This document shows positions 1 to 6,869 of a DNA stretch of 20,873 nt, piece after piece (the first letter of the stretch is position 1; each line of letters opens with the position of its first letter). Origin of the DNA: JBDTRY01 sp039931435 (GTDB lineage Bacteria; Acidobacteriota; Thermoanaerobaculia; Gp7-AA8); contig JBDTRY010000042.1 in assembly GCA_039931435.1 (NCBI GenBank), positions 1 through 20,873 of the forward strand. Reading direction: 5' to 3'. Below the pieces are notes generated by a model. The model saw nothing but the letters and a program-made list of their open reading frames with translations. It did not search any database and had not been told where the DNA came from. The translations under genes were made by a program, and so were the position numbers.

Positions 1-5
1 GACCC

Positions 6-53
6 CGCAGTTTCTAATTGTCGCCAGAACGCAGTTCTAATTGACGCTGGACA
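6..53. repeat. Two tandem ~24-bp direct repeats, possible insertion-sequence terminus
   Basis: Copy 1 (6-29) and copy 2 (30-52) share CGCAGTT, CTAATTG and CGCY with the same phase. Copy 2 is one base shorter. The second copy runs into ...GGACA, so the block ends in CA at 53. Insertion sequences of the IS21 family have TG...CA ends and carry multiple short repeats just inside each end, which this resembles. A hyphenated palindrome ACACCT-GG-AGGTGT (51-64) straddles the boundary. No transposase lies inside the window, so the IS assignment is inference; the repeat itself is directly visible. Confidence 0.4.
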
Positions 54-140
54 CCTGGAGGTGTCGCGGGGTGATGTGCCGGGGAGAACTGTGAAGAGAA
101 CCTCGGACAGCCGGTCATTCTTCCGACTAGTAGAGCGCTT

Positions 141-600
141 GTCATCCTGGAGGGAGCGAAGCGACCGAAGGATCTCGTCAACGAGAATCGTGCCTTTCGT
201 CACGGTGCAACAGGGACGGTGGCAACAGGGAAGGTAGAAGAGATCCTTCGCTCGACGCTTCAGGATGACACCTAGGCGTTTTACGGGATGTGGCGAATTT
301 GTCATCCTGGCGAGAGCGAAGCGACCGAAGGATCTCGTCAACGAGAATCGTGTCCTTCATCACGGTGCAACAGGGACGGTGGCAACAGGGGAGGTAGAAG
401 AGATCCTTCGCTCGACGCTTCAGGATGACACGTCGGCGTTTTACGGGATGTGGCGAACTTGTCATCCTTGAGGGAGCGAAGCGACCGAAGGATCTCGTCA
501 ACAAGAATCGTGCCCTTCATTTCGGTGGCAACAGGGAAGGTAGAAGAGATCCTTCGCTCGACGCTTCAGGATGACACGTCATGGTAGTCGTGTCATTTCC
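141..600. repeat. Tandem array of three ~160-bp palindromic repeat units
   Basis: Units begin with GTCATCC at 141, 301 and 461, a period of exactly 160 bp. Each has a left arm (GTCATCCTGG...CGAAGGATCTC) and an inverted right arm (GAGATCCTTCG...CAGGATGACAC; right ends at 271, 431 and 577), separated by a spacer of about 60 bp. The arms are inverted copies of one 30-36 base sequence, so each unit could fold into a long hairpin. About 30 bp of linker (GCGTTTTACGGGATGTGGCG) joins units 1-2 and 2-3. In units 1 and 2 the spacer contains a direct duplication of ACGGTG(G)CAACAGGG; unit 3 has one copy, so it is about 14 bp shorter. A related solo copy lies at 18177-18292. The architecture suggests a non-autonomous MITE- or REP-like element; no transposase is nearby. 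Confidence 0.9.
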
Positions 601-670
601 CGGACGGCGGCGCTCAAGCCGTTCCTGTTCCCAGAACCACCCCGTTGCCACATGGTCTGATCATTGCGTC

Positions 671-690
671 TTGTTCCTGAAACAGAACAA
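671..690 (+). promoter_or_regulatory. Leader inverted repeat just upstream of the SIMPL gene RBS
   Basis: TTGTTC(C)TG pairs with CAGAACAA across a three-base loop, giving an 8-bp stem with one bulged C. It ends one base before the GAGGAGG Shine-Dalgarno sequence at 691-697. It could be an operator or an RNA hairpin affecting translation; the function is inferred from position only. Confidence 0.3.
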
Positions 691-702
691 GAGGAGGTTT
701 TC

Positions 703-1431
703 ATGAAGCACACCCTGAACATGGCCATCATCGTGCTGGCAATGACGCTCTTCCCGCTCTCGCTGGCCGCCCAACCCGACCAACCCATGCATCCCATGAT
801 GATGCCCAGCGTCGTCCGCGTCACCGGATCGGCCACCGTTCATGCCCCGCCCGATCAGATCAGCTTCACTCTGGGCGTACAGACCATGCGCCCGACGGTG
901 GAAGATGCCGTCAGTCAAAACAATACCGCGACGCAGAAAGTCATCGTTGCGCTCCGGGCAGCCGGGGCGACGAAAGAACAGATCCAGACGTCCAACTTCA
1001 CCATCTATCCGCAGCAGGAGTACCGCGAGAACCAGGCTCCCCGCGTAGTCGGCTATCAAGTCAACAACACGGTCACGGTCAGGCGGCCGACAGTGGAAGA
1101 CGCCGGGAAACTCCTTCAAGCGGGAATCAATGCCGGAGCGAATCAGGCCTCAGGTCTGAGCTTCGATGTATCGAACTGGGGACCAGCCTCGGAGCAAGGC
1201 CTGCGCGAAGCGTTCAACGACGCCCGACGGAAAGCGACGGCTCTCGCCCAGACTGCAGGAAAAGCCCTCGGATCGGCGATCACCATCACCGAAGGCACCC
1301 AGGCCGCGATGCCTCCGCCGCAGCCCAGGCAGATGATGATGCAGGCCAAGGTTGCCGATGCGTCGGTGCCCGTAGAGCAGGGAACCGCGGAGAGGAATTT
1401 CGATGTCACAGTGGACTTCGAGATGCACTAA
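703..1431 (+). CDS. SIMPL/DUF541 domain periplasmic protein (YggE/BP26-like)
   Basis: A 242-residue protein with a classical signal peptide: Met-Lys-His, a hydrophobic core, then cleavage expected after about residue 23 (SLAA|QP). Mature residues ~35-240 match the SIMPL/DUF541 fold: VRVTGSATVHAPPDQISFTLGV at the start, the mid-domain TSNFTIYPQ and VVGYQVNNTVTV, then a C-terminal stretch with AxALAQTAGKALGSA. Family members such as YggE and Brucella BP26 are periplasmic, form oligomers and have been linked to oxidative stress defence, but no enzymatic activity is established. The start at 703 is preferred over an upstream in-frame start at 664 because GAGGAGG lies six bases ahead and the signal peptide begins there. 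The mature N-terminus and the region near residue 210 are Met/Pro-rich (MHPMMM, PPPQPRQMMMQ), which could be oxidation-sensitive. It appears monocistronic. Confidence 0.85.
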   Translation: MKHTLNMAIIVLAMTLFPLSLAAQPDQPMHPMMMPSVVRVTGSATVHAPPDQISFTLGVQTMRPTVEDAVSQNNTATQKVIVALRAAGATKEQIQTSNFTIYPQQEYRENQAPRVVGYQVNNTVTVRRPTVEDAGKLLQAGINAGANQASGLSFDVSNWGPASEQGLREAFNDARRKATALAQTAGKALGSAITITEGTQAAMPPPQPRQMMMQAKVADASVPVEQGTAERNFDVTVDFEMH

Positions 1432-1473
1432 CTGCTGTGCTAACAGTCTGATGCGTGCTGAGCCATACTGTTA

Positions 1474-1502
1474 TTGATGGTATTGCTCTTGCAATCTATT
1501 CT
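1474..1502 (+). promoter_or_regulatory. Candidate sigma70-type promoter for the small disordered protein
   Basis: TTGATG (1474-1479) and TATTCT (1497-1502) are separated by 17 bp and each match the consensus at 4 of 6 positions. The region is locally AT-rich against a GC-rich background. An imperfect palindrome, CTGAT...CTGCAG...ATCAG (1501-1520), overlaps the expected start site and could be an operator. Initiation here would give a leader of about 40 bases before the start at 1550. Confidence 0.35.
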
Positions 1503-1549
1503 GATGCCTGCAGCAATCAGCTGCGAGGCAAACCCAAGGAGGGGATTGT

Positions 1550-1849
1550 ATGCATACCAAAGACAACGACAAGCATGGCAAGGACTCCATCACCAAGAAC
1601 AATCAGACGAAGTCGACCGGCGGGGAGAAGAATCGCCGTCCGGATATGACCTTCGCGAGCCCGTCCGGCTCAACGACATCGAACGGACTGGGCACCCCGG
1701 ATCGGACCAGGGGCGATCAGAGCAAGCAGCCCACGGACAAGTTTCAGACCTCACCACGATCGTCCTCCAAGTCAGACTCCCGCGTGGAGCCCTCAGAAAA
1801 GGGCGTGGAGCGCGAGCGGCCGAACAAGGACGTCGAGCGCAAGCGCTGA
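1550..1849 (+). CDS. Small, highly charged, probably disordered protein of unknown function
   Basis: 99 residues, not recognised as a known family. The start at 1550 is supported by a strong AAGGAGGGG (1536-1544) six bases upstream. Composition is extreme: rich in Lys, Arg, Asp, Glu, Ser, Thr, Asn, Gly and Pro, with almost no aliphatic residues, no Cys and no Trp. There is no signal peptide, membrane segment or predicted fold. It opens MHTKDNDKHGKD and ends with alternating charged residues (VERERPNKDVERKR). The profile recalls hydrophilin or stress-type disordered proteins, but no KGG or LEA repeat is clear. It is flanked by its own candidate promoter and an intrinsic terminator, so it is probably transcribed alone. 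The good RBS and terminator argue for a real gene; the function is unknown. Confidence 0.65.
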   Translation: MHTKDNDKHGKDSITKNNQTKSTGGEKNRRPDMTFASPSGSTTSNGLGTPDRTRGDQSKQPTDKFQTSPRSSSKSDSRVEPSEKGVERERPNKDVERKR

Positions 1850-1872
1850 ATAAGGATGTAACGAGCAGAATC

Positions 1873-1906
1873 AAGGACCGCCCTCGCCGGTGGTCCTTTT
1901 GTTTTG
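1873..1906 (+). terminator. Rho-independent terminator
   Basis: AAGGACCGCC (1873-1882) pairs with GGTGGTCCTT (1889-1898) over a 6-base loop: a 10-bp stem with one G-U pair. It is followed by TTTTGTTTTG. The position, 24 bases after the stop of the small disordered protein gene, fits termination of that transcript. It is the clearest intrinsic terminator in the window. Confidence 0.85.
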
Positions 1907-1927
1907 CTTGAAAGACTCCGGTATAAC
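1899..1927 (+). promoter_or_regulatory. Candidate promoter giving a nearly leaderless amidohydrolase mRNA
   Basis: TTGTTT (1899-1904) and TATAAC (1922-1927) are spaced by 17 bp. The -10 ends only 11 bases before the ATG at 1939, so the transcript would begin within a few bases of the start codon. No Shine-Dalgarno sequence precedes that ATG. The -35 lies inside the T-tract of the preceding terminator. Confidence 0.4.
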
Positions 1928-1938
1928 CGCGACACTGC

Positions 1939-2781
1939 ATGTCCATGCCTGTCTTCGACATCCACATTCACGTACAGCCTTGGGAGATGCTCAAACCTGA
2001 GGTGATGCAGATGATGGACGACCCGTCGCATGCCGGAGTGAAGGAGATTCTCTCGTCGCCGGAACGGTTGCTGGCCTATCTCGATCGTGAAGAAGTGGAG
2101 CGGGCATGCTGTATCAATTACGTCTCCCCGGACGTGATGGGATTCACGCGCGAAACGAACGACTGGATTGCGGCCTTCACCAGAAACCACAGAGATCGGC
2201 TGCTTCCCGTCGGTTCGGTCAACCCCCTTTACGAGCAATCTCCGGCCGATGAGTTGGCGCGCATCCTCGACCTCGGCATTCGGTTGATCAAAATTCATCC
2301 GCCGCATCAGCTCTTCGCGGCGAACGCCTACCGGTTCGATCTGCCGCGGCTGGCCGAGGTCTATCGAGGATGCGAGGAAAGAAACGTTCCTGTGATGTTT
2401 CATACGGGAACATCGATTTTTCCCCGCGCCCGCAACGTATACGCCGATCCCATGGCCATCGACGACGTCGCTGTCGATTTTCCGCGGCTGAAAGTCATCC
2501 TGGCCCATGCCGGACGTCCGCTCTACGGTGACACGGCTTTTTTTCTGGCACGCAGGCATGGAAACGTCATGGTGGAGGTCTCGGGCATTCCTCCGAAGTC
2601 GCTCCTCACAGCGTTTCCCCGGCTTCCCGAAATTGCAGACAAGGTCCTGTGGGGAACCGACTGGCCTTCTCCCGGTGTGCGGTCCATGAAGGCGAACGTG
2701 CAGGCATTCCGGGAGCTGGGTTATCCGGAGGATGTGCAGCGAAAAGTGCTTTACGACAACGCCGCGTTACTGTTCGCTTGA
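1939..2781 (+). CDS. Amidohydrolase family protein (amidohydrolase_2 TIM barrel)
   Basis: 280 residues. The metal-site pattern of the amidohydrolase_2 group (relatives of ACMSD and resorcylate decarboxylases) is intact: HxH at His9 and His11 (FDIHIH), His155 in MFHTG, His190 in LAHAGR and Asp241 in WGTDWP. Such enzymes are cytoplasmic metal-dependent hydrolases or decarboxylases; the substrate cannot be told from sequence. LIKIHPPHQLF may supply an additional ligand or active-site residue. The start is 1939 or the second ATG at 1945; neither has a Shine-Dalgarno sequence, which fits the nearly leaderless promoter upstream. The gene stands alone and ends tail-to-tail with manC, with 33 bases between the stops. 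Family assignment is firm; specific function is unknown. Confidence 0.85.
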   Translation: MSMPVFDIHIHVQPWEMLKPEVMQMMDDPSHAGVKEILSSPERLLAYLDREEVERACCINYVSPDVMGFTRETNDWIAAFTRNHRDRLLPVGSVNPLYEQSPADELARILDLGIRLIKIHPPHQLFAANAYRFDLPRLAEVYRGCEERNVPVMFHTGTSIFPRARNVYADPMAIDDVAVDFPRLKVILAHAGRPLYGDTAFFLARRHGNVMVEVSGIPPKSLLTAFPRLPEIADKVLWGTDWPSPGVRSMKANVQAFRELGYPEDVQRKVLYDNAALLFA

Positions 2782-2799
2782 GTGGTTTCGAGTTGTCCT

Positions 2800-2814
2800 G
2801 CGCCCGAAGGGCGC
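2800..2814. terminator. Hairpin between convergent genes, possible bidirectional terminator
   Basis: GCGCCC and GGGCGC form a perfect 6-bp stem with a three-base loop, directly after the manC stop on the minus strand and 18 bases after the amidohydrolase stop on the plus strand. Neither side has a U-tract, so it may stabilise 3' ends rather than terminate by itself. Confidence 0.4.
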
Positions 2815-3843
2815 TCAGCGAATGGTCTTCACGAGTTTCGCCAGGAGTTCCGCCTTGTCGAGGTTGAGCACGAGTAACCCATCCTCGGATTCGACAACGG
2901 CGATGCGATCGAAACCGACTACGGCGACCGGCCGTCCTGAAGTGCCGCTGACGTAGAGTTCCCGCACCCCTTCAGAGTAGACATCGTCACCGCCCTGCCG
3001 CGGCGCGACGCGGGCTACCGCTCTCCAGGATCCGACATCGGACCAGCCCACCTCGCGTGCGGTGACGCATGCTACCCGTCGCGCGTGCTCCATGACGCCG
3101 AAATCGATGGAGATCGACGGCATCAGTTCGTAGATCGCCGCTCGCTTCTTGTCATCGGTTTCGGCAATCCACAAATCGGTAAGTCTGGCAATCTCCGGAG
3201 CCGCGGATACGAGCTCGCGGCGGAACACCTCGGCGCGCCAGAGGAACATCCCGCCATTCCAGTCAAAGTTGCCCGCCGTCAGAAACTGTTCGGCGCGGGT
3301 CTGGTCCGGTTTTTCCACGAACCGGCTCACCTCACGAATGCCGGCGGCGAGTTCGCCGCCGAGCTCGAGATAGCCGAAACCCGTGCTGGGCTCGGTCGGT
3401 TCGAAGCCGATCGTCACGAGGTATTCAGAGGATTGTGCGAAGCTGAGAGCGCGGTCGATGACGTCCGTGAATCGGGTTTCCTGCTGAATGGCATGGTCCG
3501 AAGGAAAGATCCCGATCGTCACTCCCGGGTTTCGCTTTTCGATTTCCGCGCAGCAAATGGCAATGGCCGGTGCGGTATTTCGCCTGGCAGGTTCGAGGAG
3601 GATATTGTCCGCGGGTAGCTCCGGCAGTTGCTCTGCCACCTTGATTGCGTATCGGTCGTTGGTGGAGACGAAGATTCTGGAGGGTGCCGCGATCTGGAGA
3701 AGGCGTTGAAATGTTTTCTGGATCAACGACTGACCGTCGAAGATCTTCAGAAACTGCTTCGGATTCTCGTCCGTGCTCAGTGGCCAGAGACGTGTTCCCG
3801 CTCCTCCGGCGAGAATGAGAACAGCGCGATCGCCGGCGCTCAC
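2815..3843 (-). CDS. manC: Mannose-1-phosphate guanylyltransferase
   Basis: 342 residues, the size of the single-domain GDP-mannose pyrophosphorylase without a fused isomerase. The enzyme joins mannose-1-phosphate and GTP to GDP-mannose, the donor for mannose, fucose or rhamnose-type glycans, in the cytoplasm. The N-terminus carries the signature LAGGAGTRLWPLS with PKQF (residues ~11-31). EPARRNTAPA (~84-93), PSDH (~114-117) and FVEKPD (~175-180) follow in the expected order. The start is a GTG whose last bases overlap the upstream gene's stop (GTGTGA), a 4-base overlap typical of translational coupling. Longer in-frame starts reach back into the upstream gene and add a low-complexity, Arg-rich segment, so they were rejected. 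It forms a two-gene operon with the GT2/methyltransferase. Confidence 0.9.
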   Translation of the reverse strand: MSAGDRAVLILAGGAGTRLWPLSTDENPKQFLKIFDGQSLIQKTFQRLLQIAAPSRIFVSTNDRYAIKVAEQLPELPADNILLEPARRNTAPAIAICCAEIEKRNPGVTIGIFPSDHAIQQETRFTDVIDRALSFAQSSEYLVTIGFEPTEPSTGFGYLELGGELAAGIREVSRFVEKPDQTRAEQFLTAGNFDWNGGMFLWRAEVFRRELVSAAPEIARLTDLWIAETDDKKRAAIYELMPSISIDFGVMEHARRVACVTAREVGWSDVGSWRAVARVAPRQGGDDVYSEGVRELYVSGTSGRPVAVVGFDRIAVVESEDGLLVLNLDKAELLAKLVKTIR

Positions 3844-5300
3844 ACTGAAACGTCCGAGAGTGCGGATTGTGCCTCGAGGGCCCGAGGCTGTTCCGGCTTG
3901 CGGCCCACGGCCACGATGCTCAGACCACGCGAGGGCTGTGCCGGTTCCATGGCGCGAAATAGAGGCACGAAGAAATCGAAAACACGGGACTGCCCGGATG
4001 GGAGCTGTCCGCGATGCAGGATGCGGCTGTTGAGCCACCAGGCCAGCCGTCCAACCTGGTTCTGATATCCGATCTCGGCGACGTCGAAGCCTGCGCCGGT
4101 AAGCTTGGCGGCGATCTCGTCCCGATCATAGCGGCGCTGATGTCCGACGCCTTCGTCCAGGGAGCCGTAGAGGTCGCGGCCGGCGGGGACGTAAACGATG
4201 ACGCTGCCTCCGGGCTGCAGAAGCTCGTAAACCTTCCGTAGCGCACCCTCATCGTCTTTGATGTGTTCGAGAACGTTGATGCATGTGACCGTGTCGAAGG
4301 CATACCGCTCGAGGGAGGTGTAATCGTCGGAATCGAGGTCGAGTTTTTCCACGATGATTCCAGGCCGGCGGCGAAAGGCGTTCGTCAGCCGGTCCAGATA
4401 GGGAGTTTCCCGCTCCGTGGCTACAATCAGTTCGCGACCGTAGAGAAAGCGGGTCATGGTTCCCGTACCCGATCCGACTTCGAGAACGCGTTGTCCCACA
4501 TACGGTTTCAGGCGGTCCCAGATCCAGCGGTTGTACCGTCCCAGCCGGTCGAGCCTGCGCAGGGTGACGTACGTCTGCGGCTCGCTGCCGGCGTCGACGA
4601 AGAGGCCGTATTTGAGAATGGTCCAGATGGCGCTCACGCCATCCTTCCAGTTGATTTTCTTGCCTTCCCAGTAGTCGCGCCCGTGGTAGGAGATGGGAAC
4701 CTCATAAATCCTGTAGCCGCGACGCGCTACCTTGGCCGTGATTTCAGGTTCGAAGCCGAAACGATCGGAGTTCACCTTGATGGACTGAATGACCTCACGG
4801 CGAAACACCTTGTAGCAGGTCTCCATGTCCGTGAGGTCGAGGTTGGTCGTGGCGTTGGAAAGAAACGTCAGAAAGGTGTTTCCGAGCCGGTGCCAGTAGA
4901 GCATGACGCGGCGGGGATAGCCTTCGAATCGGGATCCGAAGACGACGTCGGCATCTCCATCCAGGATGGGCTGCACGAGGCGCGGGTAATCAGCCGGGTC
5001 GTATTCGAGATCAGCGTCCTGAATGACCACGATGTCCCCGCGCGCCTCCTCGATACCCTTGCGGATTGCCGCCCCCTTGCCCTGATTCGTCTTCTGAAGG
5101 ATGTGACGTAGCTCCGGCCACTCGGCGGCCAGGGCGGCTACTACGTCCCGCGACCCGTCGGTGGAGCGATCATCGACGACGATGATTTCCTTCTCGATGG
5201 GAACTTCCCGGACCCGCCGGAGAAGTTCAGCAACCGTGGCCCGCTCGTTGTAGCAGGGGACTATGACGCTGAGTACGGGCGGTTTGGGGCTGTCGGGCAT
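3840..5300 (-). CDS. Bifunctional GT2 glycosyltransferase / class I SAM methyltransferase
   Basis: 486 residues in two domains. Residues ~1-235 are a GT2 fold close to dolichol-phosphate mannose synthase: VIVPCYNE near the start, VVDDRSTDGS (~41-50), metal-binding DAD at 95-97, and DMETCYKVFRR (~158-168). Residues ~260-470 are a class I SAM-dependent methyltransferase with motif I VLEVGSGTG (~272-280) and NVLEHI...LQPGG further on. This fusion is known in bacterial databases. A likely role is transfer of mannose or a related sugar to a lipid carrier, with methylation of a glycan or lipid, but the acceptors are unknown. The start at 5300 (MPDSP) is preferred over 5399, since the 33 extra residues look non-coding and a candidate -10 lies between them. 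No Shine-Dalgarno sequence is evident. It couples through a GTGTGA overlap to manC. Confidence 0.85.
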   Translation of the reverse strand: MPDSPKPPVLSVIVPCYNERATVAELLRRVREVPIEKEIIVVDDRSTDGSRDVVAALAAEWPELRHILQKTNQGKGAAIRKGIEEARGDIVVIQDADLEYDPADYPRLVQPILDGDADVVFGSRFEGYPRRVMLYWHRLGNTFLTFLSNATTNLDLTDMETCYKVFRREVIQSIKVNSDRFGFEPEITAKVARRGYRIYEVPISYHGRDYWEGKKINWKDGVSAIWTILKYGLFVDAGSEPQTYVTLRRLDRLGRYNRWIWDRLKPYVGQRVLEVGSGTGTMTRFLYGRELIVATERETPYLDRLTNAFRRRPGIIVEKLDLDSDDYTSLERYAFDTVTCINVLEHIKDDEGALRKVYELLQPGGSVIVYVPAGRDLYGSLDEGVGHQRRYDRDEIAAKLTGAGFDVAEIGYQNQVGRLAWWLNSRILHRGQLPSGQSRVFDFFVPLFRAMEPAQPSRGLSIVAVGRKPEQPRALEAQSALSDVSV

Positions 5301-5308
5301 TGGGCCGA

Positions 5309-5314
5309 ATTGTA
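5309..5314 (-). promoter_or_regulatory. Candidate -10 element for the GT2/methyltransferase-manC operon
   Basis: TACAAT on the minus strand ends 8 bases before the ATG at 5300. Transcription would start almost at the start codon, giving a leaderless mRNA, in line with the missing Shine-Dalgarno sequence. No convincing -35 is present at the usual distance. The 146-bp gap to the divergent gene is the only space for promoters of both. Confidence 0.35.
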
Positions 5315-5446
5315 ACCCGCACTGGGGCGGCGCCGGTCCGGAAGAGGTGCTATCTTGCGGCCTCCGGTGGCGATGATGACTCCGGATTCCGGGCCGCACG
5401 GACTCTCTCGCAGCGGGCCTCGGTCGTCTGAACAGTGAAAAACCCC

Positions 5447-6805
5447 ATGGCCAACGCCCCTCAGATTTTCCGCAAGGTCGTGCATATGGCCTTCGGAACC
5501 TGCGCCATTCTGCTCAAGTGGATGAGTCCTGTGCAGGCCATCGCTCTGGCAGTGGCGGCGTTTCTGTTCAACCTCTTTCTTCTCCCGTACGTGGGAGGGA
5601 AATACATCGCCAGGGGCGAACGGGGATTCGATCGCGGCATTCTCCTTTATCCGCTGGCGGTGCTCGTGCTCATTCTGGTGTTTCCGTACCGGCCGGAGAT
5701 CTCCGCTGCCGTGTGGATGATCCTCGCCTTCGGCGACGGGTCGGCGGCCCTGTTCGGAACGGTGCTTCGTTCGCCGTCGCTTCCCTGGAACGAAACCAAG
5801 TCCGTTGCCGGGACGGTGGCCTTCGTGGTGGTCAGCCTGGTCCCCGTTTGGTGGATTGCCACGTTCATGCATCCCGGTTCGGACCGCCGCTGGATGTTTC
5901 TCGTGGTGGCGCTCACCGTAACGGGATGCGCTGCCGTCGAGTCTCTGAAGACGAGCATCGACGACAACATCACAGTGCCACTCACGGGCGCTTTGTTCAT
6001 GGTGGCTCTGCTTTCCTGCGTTGCTCGCGACCAACCTGTACCCGGCACGTCGGCCTGGATCTGGATCGGGATCAACGCCGCCCTGGCTGTGGCCGGCTAT
6101 GCTGCGCGAAGTGTGTCGATCTCGGGATTGATCGGCGGACTGGTTCTGGGCGCAATCATCATTCTCGGCGGCGGATGGCAGCTCTACCTTGTGTTGCTGG
6201 CATTCTTCATCATCGGGTCGGCCGGGACCAGGCTCGGCTTCGACAGCAAGTCGTCACTGGGCGTGGCCCAGGAGGGGGAGGGCCGGCGGGGATTCTCGCA
6301 TGCCTTCGCAAATGCCGGACTGGCGGCCATGATCGCGGCCCTGATTCCGTTCTCCCAATATCCGACCGAGATGCTTTTCCTTGCTGCCGCTGCGGCTCTG
6401 GTGACGGCCACGGCGGATACGACGGCCTCCGAAATCGGACAACTGCTCGGCCGCCGGGCTTTCCTGCCTCTTACTTTCAGGAGAGTGGAGCGGGGGACGG
6501 AGGGCGCGATCTCCGTAGAGGGCACCCTCGCTGGCGCCGCCGCTGCGTTCATTGTGGCCCTTGTCGGCGTCCTCGGGCTGAGATCCCGGATAGGTGGGTT
6601 CATGCAGGCCAGTGGGTCTCCGAAATTCTGGGACCTGGTTCTCATTCTCACAGTTGCGGGAATCGTGGGATCGTACCTGGAGAGCGTCATCGGAAGCTGG
6701 AACAGACGTCAGCGGGAACCGATCCCGAACGGCGTGATGAATTTCATGAATACATTGTTCGGGTCGGCGGTTGCCGTGATTCTGTGGATGGCGGTAGTTC
6801 GATGA
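5447..6805 (+). CDS. Integral membrane protein: polyprenol-kinase-like domain fused to DUF92
   Basis: 452 residues, with about a dozen hydrophobic segments. Residues ~1-190 carry the polyprenol/dolichol/phytol kinase pattern: FRKVVHMAFG at the N-terminus, FGDGSAALFG (~100-109) and ETKSVAGTVAF (~119-129), with TM helices between. Residues ~205-450 are a DUF92 domain: GGLVLGAIII, FFIIGSAGTRLG, ADTTASEIGQL and GTEGAISVEGTLAGA. In plants and cyanobacteria the phytol kinase VTE5 and the phytyl-phosphate kinase VTE6 (DUF92) act in sequence, so the fusion could phosphorylate a prenol twice to a diphosphate; this is inference. The start could be ATG 5447 or GTG 5435; neither has a clear RBS. It is divergent from the glycosyltransferase operon and lies 64 bases upstream of der. 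Confidence 0.8.
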   Translation: MANAPQIFRKVVHMAFGTCAILLKWMSPVQAIALAVAAFLFNLFLLPYVGGKYIARGERGFDRGILLYPLAVLVLILVFPYRPEISAAVWMILAFGDGSAALFGTVLRSPSLPWNETKSVAGTVAFVVVSLVPVWWIATFMHPGSDRRWMFLVVALTVTGCAAVESLKTSIDDNITVPLTGALFMVALLSCVARDQPVPGTSAWIWIGINAALAVAGYAARSVSISGLIGGLVLGAIIILGGGWQLYLVLLAFFIIGSAGTRLGFDSKSSLGVAQEGEGRRGFSHAFANAGLAAMIAALIPFSQYPTEMLFLAAAAALVTATADTTASEIGQLLGRRAFLPLTFRRVERGTEGAISVEGTLAGAAAAFIVALVGVLGLRSRIGGFMQASGSPKFWDLVLILTVAGIVGSYLESVIGSWNRRQREPIPNGVMNFMNTLFGSAVAVILWMAVVR

Positions 6806-6869
6806 GGCCTTCGATATACCGGAGGGCATGTCCGTTCTGCGCATTGTGCAGCCGGATGCAAGGAGCTGA

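Larger units (their letters stand above)
54..702. other. Gene-free upstream region dominated by repeats
   Basis: No credible coding region was found here. Open frames of 60-108 codons on both strands lie inside the repeat array, have no ribosome binding site, and give near-identical peptides from each repeat unit. Outside the array (54-140 and about 600-670) I see no recognisable gene, RNA or strong promoter. The final 30 bases form the leader of the SIMPL-domain gene. Confidence 0.7.

Noticed and set aside
178..520. Open frames of 60-108 codons on both strands inside the repeat array
   Set aside because: They are by-products of the repeat units, give repeated peptides, lack RBSs, and the same peptide motif appears in the frame antisense to 17898-18401, where another repeat copy lies.
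141..600. CRISPR array
   Set aside because: Units are ~160 bp with near-identical content; there are no short repeats alternating with unique spacers and no cas genes.
1744..2559. 271-codon minus-strand frame opposite the amidohydrolase
   Set aside because: The plus-strand gene has intact metal-binding motifs; the antisense frame crosses the terminator and shows no recognisable domain.
4263..5111. 282-codon plus-strand frame opposite the GT2/methyltransferase
   Set aside because: The minus-strand protein has clear GT2 and SAM motifs; the plus frame is a high-GC shadow.
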